In this document: piece after piece, positions 6,995 to 9,531 of the stretch
Layout of the letters: each line of letters opens with the position of its first letter
How positions within the stretch are numbered: position 1 is the stretch's first letter
From: an uncultured Oscillospiraceae bacterium
Lineage (GTDB): Bacteria > Bacillota > Clostridia > Oscillospirales > Ruminococcaceae
DNA: 9,531 bases
Direction: 5' to 3'
Assembly: GCA_934488695.1 (NCBI GenBank)
Contig: CAKSSH010000046.1
Span: 1 to 9,531 of the forward strand
The notes under the pieces: model-generated
The model's input: only the letters and a program-made list of their open reading frames with translations
Told to the model about the DNA's origin: nothing
The model's database searches: none
Position numbers and translations under genes: made by a program

Positions 6995-7051
6995 TCGCCT
7001 TGCGGCCAATGAGCATTGCTGTTCCGCTCGGTGCGGATTTTGCCGGCGTTT

Positions 7052-7105
7052 GCCCCGTTGCCGCCGCCTTCCGGAACTTTCGGCGCCCCGCGCGGCTGCC
7101 CGTGC
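7052..7105 (+). repeat. 54-bp direct repeat, copy B
   Basis: This second copy lies 111 bp downstream of copy A and differs only by TT at 7069-7070 in place of CC, which creates a palindrome TTCCGGAA at 7069-7076. It ends 20 bp before the -35 element of the deoD promoter, so it could sit in the upstream contact region of RNA polymerase or of a regulator. The unrelated 57-bp spacer between the copies argues against a simple tandem array. Confidence 0.9.
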
Positions 7106-7125
7106 CCCGGCACCGTTTCTGCCGC

Positions 7126-7153
7126 TTGAAAAAAACAAAAATTTTGCTATAAT
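7126..7153 (+). promoter_or_regulatory. Vegetative promoter of the deoD-deoB-cdd operon
   Basis: TTGAAA (7126-7131) and TATAAT (7148-7153) are separated by 16 nt, with TG at 7145-7146 making an extended -10. Transcription would start near 7160, giving a leader of about 28 nt that is almost entirely ribosome site. An A/T-rich spacer favours melting. No clear operator overlaps it; the repeat pair upstream is the only candidate regulatory structure. Confidence 0.88.
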
Positions 7154-7170
7154 GAAAGCAGAAAGCATTT

Positions 7171-7178
7171 AAAGGAGG
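7171..7178 (+). promoter_or_regulatory. Strong ribosome binding site of deoD
   Basis: AAAGGAGG is close to the full Shine-Dalgarno consensus and ends 9 nt before the ATG at 7188. This fixes the start and suggests strong translation of the operon's first gene. Confidence 0.9.
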
Positions 7179-7187
7179 ATTTCGGCA

Positions 7188-7943
7188 ATGGCACAATTCT
7201 TTCCGACCGCTCATATCGACGCGACGCCGGCGGACTTTGCCCCGACGGTTTTAATGCCGGGCGATCCGCTGCGCGCACAAATGATTGCAAACCGATATCT
7301 TGAAAATGCACGTCTTGTCAACAATGTCCGCGGGGTGCAGGGATACACCGGCAGTTATCGCGGACGGCGAATTTCGGTCATGGCCAGCGGCATGGGGATG
7401 CCGTCTGCCGGGATATATTCTTACGAGCTGTTTCATTTTTTCGGCGTGCAGAATATCCTGCGGGTAGGCACGGCGGGCGCAATGAGTCCGCAGGTGCAGG
7501 TGCGGGATATTGTGATTGGGATGGGGGCCTGCACCGATTCCGGCTTCGCGGCACAGTTTCATCTGCCCGGCACCTTTGCGCCGATTGCATCTTACCCGTT
7601 GCTCCGAGCTGCTTGTGATATCTGTGAGCGGCGAGGCAGCGCTTATCATGTCGGTAATCTCTTTTCCAGCGATGTTTTTTATCGGGAAGAGCAGGATTTG
7701 CCACAGTCGCTTCACTGCACTCAGGCGTTTGCCAATATGGGGGTGCTGGCGGTGGAAATGGAGGCGGCTGCCTTTTATATGAATGCTGCCCGCGCCGGGA
7801 AGCATGCCCTTGCTATTTGTACCGTTTCCGACCATTTGCTGACCGGAGAAGCGCTGCCGGCGCAGGAACGACAAAATTCGTTTACCGAAATGATTGAAAT
7901 TGCTTTGGAAACAGCCTTATCTCTTCCGGAGGCGGATACATGA
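7188..7943 (+). CDS. deoD: Purine nucleoside phosphorylase, DeoD type
   Basis: This 251-residue enzyme cleaves purine (deoxy)ribonucleosides with phosphate to a free base and (deoxy)ribose-1-phosphate. It belongs to the hexameric bacterial class: HIDATPADFAPTVLMPGDP near the N-terminus supplies His9 and the phosphate-binding GDPLRA loop (Gly25, Arg29, counterparts of E. coli Gly20 and Arg24). SGMGMPS is the conserved glycine-rich loop. AVEMEAAAFY (188-197) carries the ribose-binding Met191 and Glu192. CTVSDH places Asp215 as the catalytic acid (E. coli Asp204). The length is slightly above the usual 235-240 residues, through a few extra residues at both ends. Its stop overlaps the deoB start as ATGA. 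The product ribose-1-phosphate is the substrate of the next enzyme, so the gene order follows the pathway. Confidence 0.97.
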   Translation: MAQFFPTAHIDATPADFAPTVLMPGDPLRAQMIANRYLENARLVNNVRGVQGYTGSYRGRRISVMASGMGMPSAGIYSYELFHFFGVQNILRVGTAGAMSPQVQVRDIVIGMGACTDSGFAAQFHLPGTFAPIASYPLLRAACDICERRGSAYHVGNLFSSDVFYREEQDLPQSLHCTQAFANMGVLAVEMEAAAFYMNAARAGKHALAICTVSDHLLTGEALPAQERQNSFTEMIEIALETALSLPEADT

Positions 7944-9118
7944 AACGTATTTTTTTAATTGTGCTGGATTCCTTTGGAATCGGGCAGGCGCCCGACGCGG
8001 CTGATTTTGGGGATGTCGGGGCGAATACCCTGCGCAGCATTGCGGCATCACCGGCATTTTCGGTGAAGAATTTGGAACGACTCGGCCTTTTTCATATCGA
8101 CGGCGTTGCGCCGGCCGCAGCAAAACCTCCGCTGGCGGCAGTAGCTCGGATGACCGAGCTTTCTCGCGGAAAGGATACAACCATCGGCCATTGGGAGATC
8201 GCGGGAATCGTGTCGCCTCGCCCGCTGCCGACTTATCCGCAAGGCTTCCCGCGAGAGGTAATAGACCCCTTTTGCCGGGCAACCGGTCGCGGTGTTCTTT
8301 GCAATCGGCCGTATTCCGGAACGCAGGTGATTGCCGATTTCGGGCAGGAGCATTTGAAAACCGGCAGCTTAATTGTCTACACCTCGGCAGACAGTGTGTT
8401 TCAAATTGCCGCACACGAAGAACTGATTTCGCCGCAGCAGTTGTATGATTATTGTCGGGACGCTCGGCAGATTCTGTGCGGAAAACACGCGGTCGGTCGG
8501 GTGATTGCCCGTCCTTTTGCGGGGCAACCGGGGCATTTTGTACGCACCGAGCGGCGTCGGGACTTTTCGCTGCCGCCGCCCGAGAAAACGGTGCTGGACG
8601 CACTTTCCGAAAACGGGCGGGAGGTAATTGCCGTCGGCAAGATTACGGATATTTTTGCCGGACGCGGCATTACCCGATCGGTGACGGCTCACGGAAACAA
8701 AGAGGGTATGGCGGCGGCCATGCAGCTTTTAAAGGAGCCCTTTGAGGGACTTTGCTTTATCAATCTGGTGGATTTTGATATGCTGTACGGGCACCGGCAG
8801 GATGTTGACGGTTATGCTGCCGCCATGACGGCGTTTGACCGCTTTTTGGGCGACTTTTTGCCGCAGCTACAGCCGGAGGACGCAGTTATTATCACAGCGG
8901 ATCACGGCTGCGACCCCGGAGACCGGAGCACGGATCATACCCGGGAATATACGCCGTTTTTGATGTATGGTGCCGAGGTGTGTCCGGGCAATCTCGGAAC
9001 ACGGACGACCTTTGCAGATATCGCAGCGACGGTGGCAGATGCCCTTGGAGTCCGTTTTTCGGGAGCCGGCGTCAGCATGCTGCCGCTGATTTTGAAAGGG
9101 GCGAAACGGCATGAGTGA
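7940..9118 (+). CDS. deoB: Phosphopentomutase
   Basis: This 392-residue member of the alkaline phosphatase superfamily interconverts (deoxy)ribose-1-phosphate and -5-phosphate, using two divalent metals and a phosphorylated threonine. VLDSFGIG gives metal ligand Asp10; GKDTTIGHWEIAG contains the probable phospho-acceptor Thr80; VDFDMLYGH gives Asp280 and His285; ADHGCDP gives Asp321 and His322; DHTREYTP gives His333. The spacing of these ligands equals that of characterised DeoB enzymes. SADSVFQIAAHEE and GRVIARPF are further DeoB signatures. The start overlaps the deoD stop (ATGA at 7940-7943) and has GGAGG at 7928-7932 inside deoD. It feeds pentose-5-phosphate from the phosphorylase into central metabolism. 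Confidence 0.97.
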   Translation: MKRIFLIVLDSFGIGQAPDAADFGDVGANTLRSIAASPAFSVKNLERLGLFHIDGVAPAAAKPPLAAVARMTELSRGKDTTIGHWEIAGIVSPRPLPTYPQGFPREVIDPFCRATGRGVLCNRPYSGTQVIADFGQEHLKTGSLIVYTSADSVFQIAAHEELISPQQLYDYCRDARQILCGKHAVGRVIARPFAGQPGHFVRTERRRDFSLPPPEKTVLDALSENGREVIAVGKITDIFAGRGITRSVTAHGNKEGMAAAMQLLKEPFEGLCFINLVDFDMLYGHRQDVDGYAAAMTAFDRFLGDFLPQLQPEDAVIITADHGCDPGDRSTDHTREYTPFLMYGAEVCPGNLGTRTTFADIAATVADALGVRFSGAGVSMLPLILKGAKRHE

Positions 9119-9524
9119 ACAGGAACTGTATAATATTGCGATGGCGGCTCGTGAAAAGGCTTGGGCGCCTTATTCCGGTTTTCGCGTCGGTGCGGCGCTG
9201 CTGGCCGCTTCCGGGCGCGTCTATGCAGGCTGTAATATTGAAAATGCAGCTTATTCCGCAACCGTTTGCGCCGAGCGTACCGCACTTTTCACGGCTGTTG
9301 CTGCCGGGGAGCGGCAATTTTCGGCGCTTTGCATTGTCGGCGGCGCAGGGGAAGCGCAGTCGTTAACGCCGCCCTGCGGGGTATGCCGGCAGGCCTTGCG
9401 TGAGTTTTGCGACCCCGAAATGCCGATTTTACTTTTTGCGGGAGAAGGGTGTGTGCAGCGCTGTACGCTCGGCCAGCTGCTGCCGCTTTCTTTCGGCAGC
9501 GAACAGCTTGCAAAAGGAGAATAG
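9111..9524 (+). CDS. cdd: Cytidine deaminase (homotetrameric type)
   Basis: This 137-residue zinc enzyme hydrolyses cytidine and deoxycytidine to uridine and deoxyuridine. The zinc site is complete: VCAER gives Cys53 and the proton-shuttling Glu55, and PPCGVCRQ gives Cys89 and Cys92. FRVGAAL and GCNIENAAYSATVCAE are the standard substrate-site segments. Length and three-cysteine ligation match the short B. subtilis-type tetramer rather than the long two-domain E. coli dimer. It overlaps deoB by 8 bp, so it is the third coupled gene of the operon and channels cytidine into the uridine pool for salvage. Confidence 0.96.
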   Translation: MSEQELYNIAMAAREKAWAPYSGFRVGAALLAASGRVYAGCNIENAAYSATVCAERTALFTAVAAGERQFSALCIVGGAGEAQSLTPPCGVCRQALREFCDPEMPILLFAGEGCVQRCTLGQLLPLSFGSEQLAKGE

Positions 9525-9526
9525 CT

Positions 9527-9531
9527 ATGAG
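9527..9531 (+). CDS. Start of a further operon gene, cut by the window edge
   Basis: An ATG at 9527 follows the cdd stop by 2 nt and has AGGAG at 9515-9519 with 7-nt spacing, so another gene of the operon very probably starts here. Only five bases are visible, so the product cannot be named. Confidence 0.6.

Larger units (their letters stand above)
6935..7125. other. GC-rich non-coding spacer upstream of the deoD promoter
   Basis: About 190 bp lie between the terminator and the deoD promoter, very rich in G+C and C-rich on this strand. It holds the two 54-bp direct copies and, between them, an inverted repeat CAATG-AG-CATTG (7007-7018) flanked by GCGG (7002-7005) and CCGC (7024-7027). Open frames through it give only Arg/Pro/Ala-rich low-complexity peptides without a ribosome site, so I regard it as non-coding. 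Confidence 0.65.

Noticed and set aside
6941..7105. CRISPR array
   Set aside because: Only two copies, 54 bp long, with one 57-bp spacer and no cas genes; the repeat is longer than CRISPR repeats and very GC-rich.
6933..7172. Plus-strand 79-codon Arg/Ala/Pro-rich frame across the repeat region
   Set aside because: No ribosome site, low-complexity composition dictated by GC-rich repeats, and it runs into the deoD promoter and ribosome site.
6408..7214. Long minus-strand open frame (268 codons) over the YolD-like gene, terminator and repeats
   Set aside because: It overlaps convincing plus-strand genes and a terminator, has a basic low-complexity translation with no recognisable motif, and is a shadow of high GC content.
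7978..8240. Possible active-site defect in DeoB (Ile in KDTTIGHWE)
   Set aside because: The catalytic threonine is the one directly after Asp. The position before Gly varies in functional enzymes (Ser in the E. coli form), and all metal ligands are intact.
7917..8603. Minus-strand 228-codon frame opposite deoB
   Set aside because: Antisense to a complete phosphopentomutase with all metal ligands; no independent coding evidence.

Overview
This window carries eight complete genes and two gene fragments, all on the + strand. It looks like an ordinary housekeeping region of a mid-GC Gram-positive bacterium, most likely an anaerobic Clostridia-type Bacillota (Oscillospiraceae/Ruminococcaceae-like). 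The clues are AAGGAG-type ribosome sites, extended -10 vegetative promoters, a Y-family polymerase paired with a YolD-like protein, a short (137 aa) tetramer-type cytidine deaminase, and the gene organisation. The lineage is inferred; no rRNA or marker gene is present.

Region 1 (1-4351) is the end of a carbohydrate operon. It holds the last 25 codons of an unrecognised upstream protein, then glycogen phosphorylase (glgP), then 1 nt later a cytoplasmic GH13 alpha-glucan hydrolase. Together these would take glycogen or maltodextrin apart: the phosphorylase releases glucose-1-phosphate from chain ends, and the GH13 enzyme handles branches, limit dextrins or short oligosaccharides. The operon is followed by a 163-nt gap full of inverted repeats, including a strong intrinsic terminator nested inside a second perfect stem.

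Region 2 (4515-6934) holds a YetF/DUF421-type small membrane protein. It is followed by a two-gene unit with its own extended -10 promoter: a Y-family translesion DNA polymerase (UvrX/DinB-like, with a clamp-binding motif) and, overlapping its end, a small YolD-like protein. The unit ends at a clear intrinsic terminator.

Region 3 (6935-7187) is a GC-rich, apparently non-coding stretch with two 54-bp direct copies (52/54 identical) set 111 bp apart. After them comes a good vegetative promoter.

Region 4 (7188-9531) is a nucleoside salvage operon: purine nucleoside phosphorylase (deoD), phosphopentomutase (deoB) and cytidine deaminase (cdd). The genes are tightly overlapping. They turn nucleosides into free bases plus pentose-5-phosphate and deaminate cytidine to uridine. 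A further gene begins at the last bases of the window.

The coding content is conventional. The least explained items are the 54-bp repeat pair upstream of deoD and the dense nested hairpins between the glycogen operon and the YetF-like gene. I see no evidence for a new multi-gene system, mobile element, CRISPR array, tRNA or rRNA.
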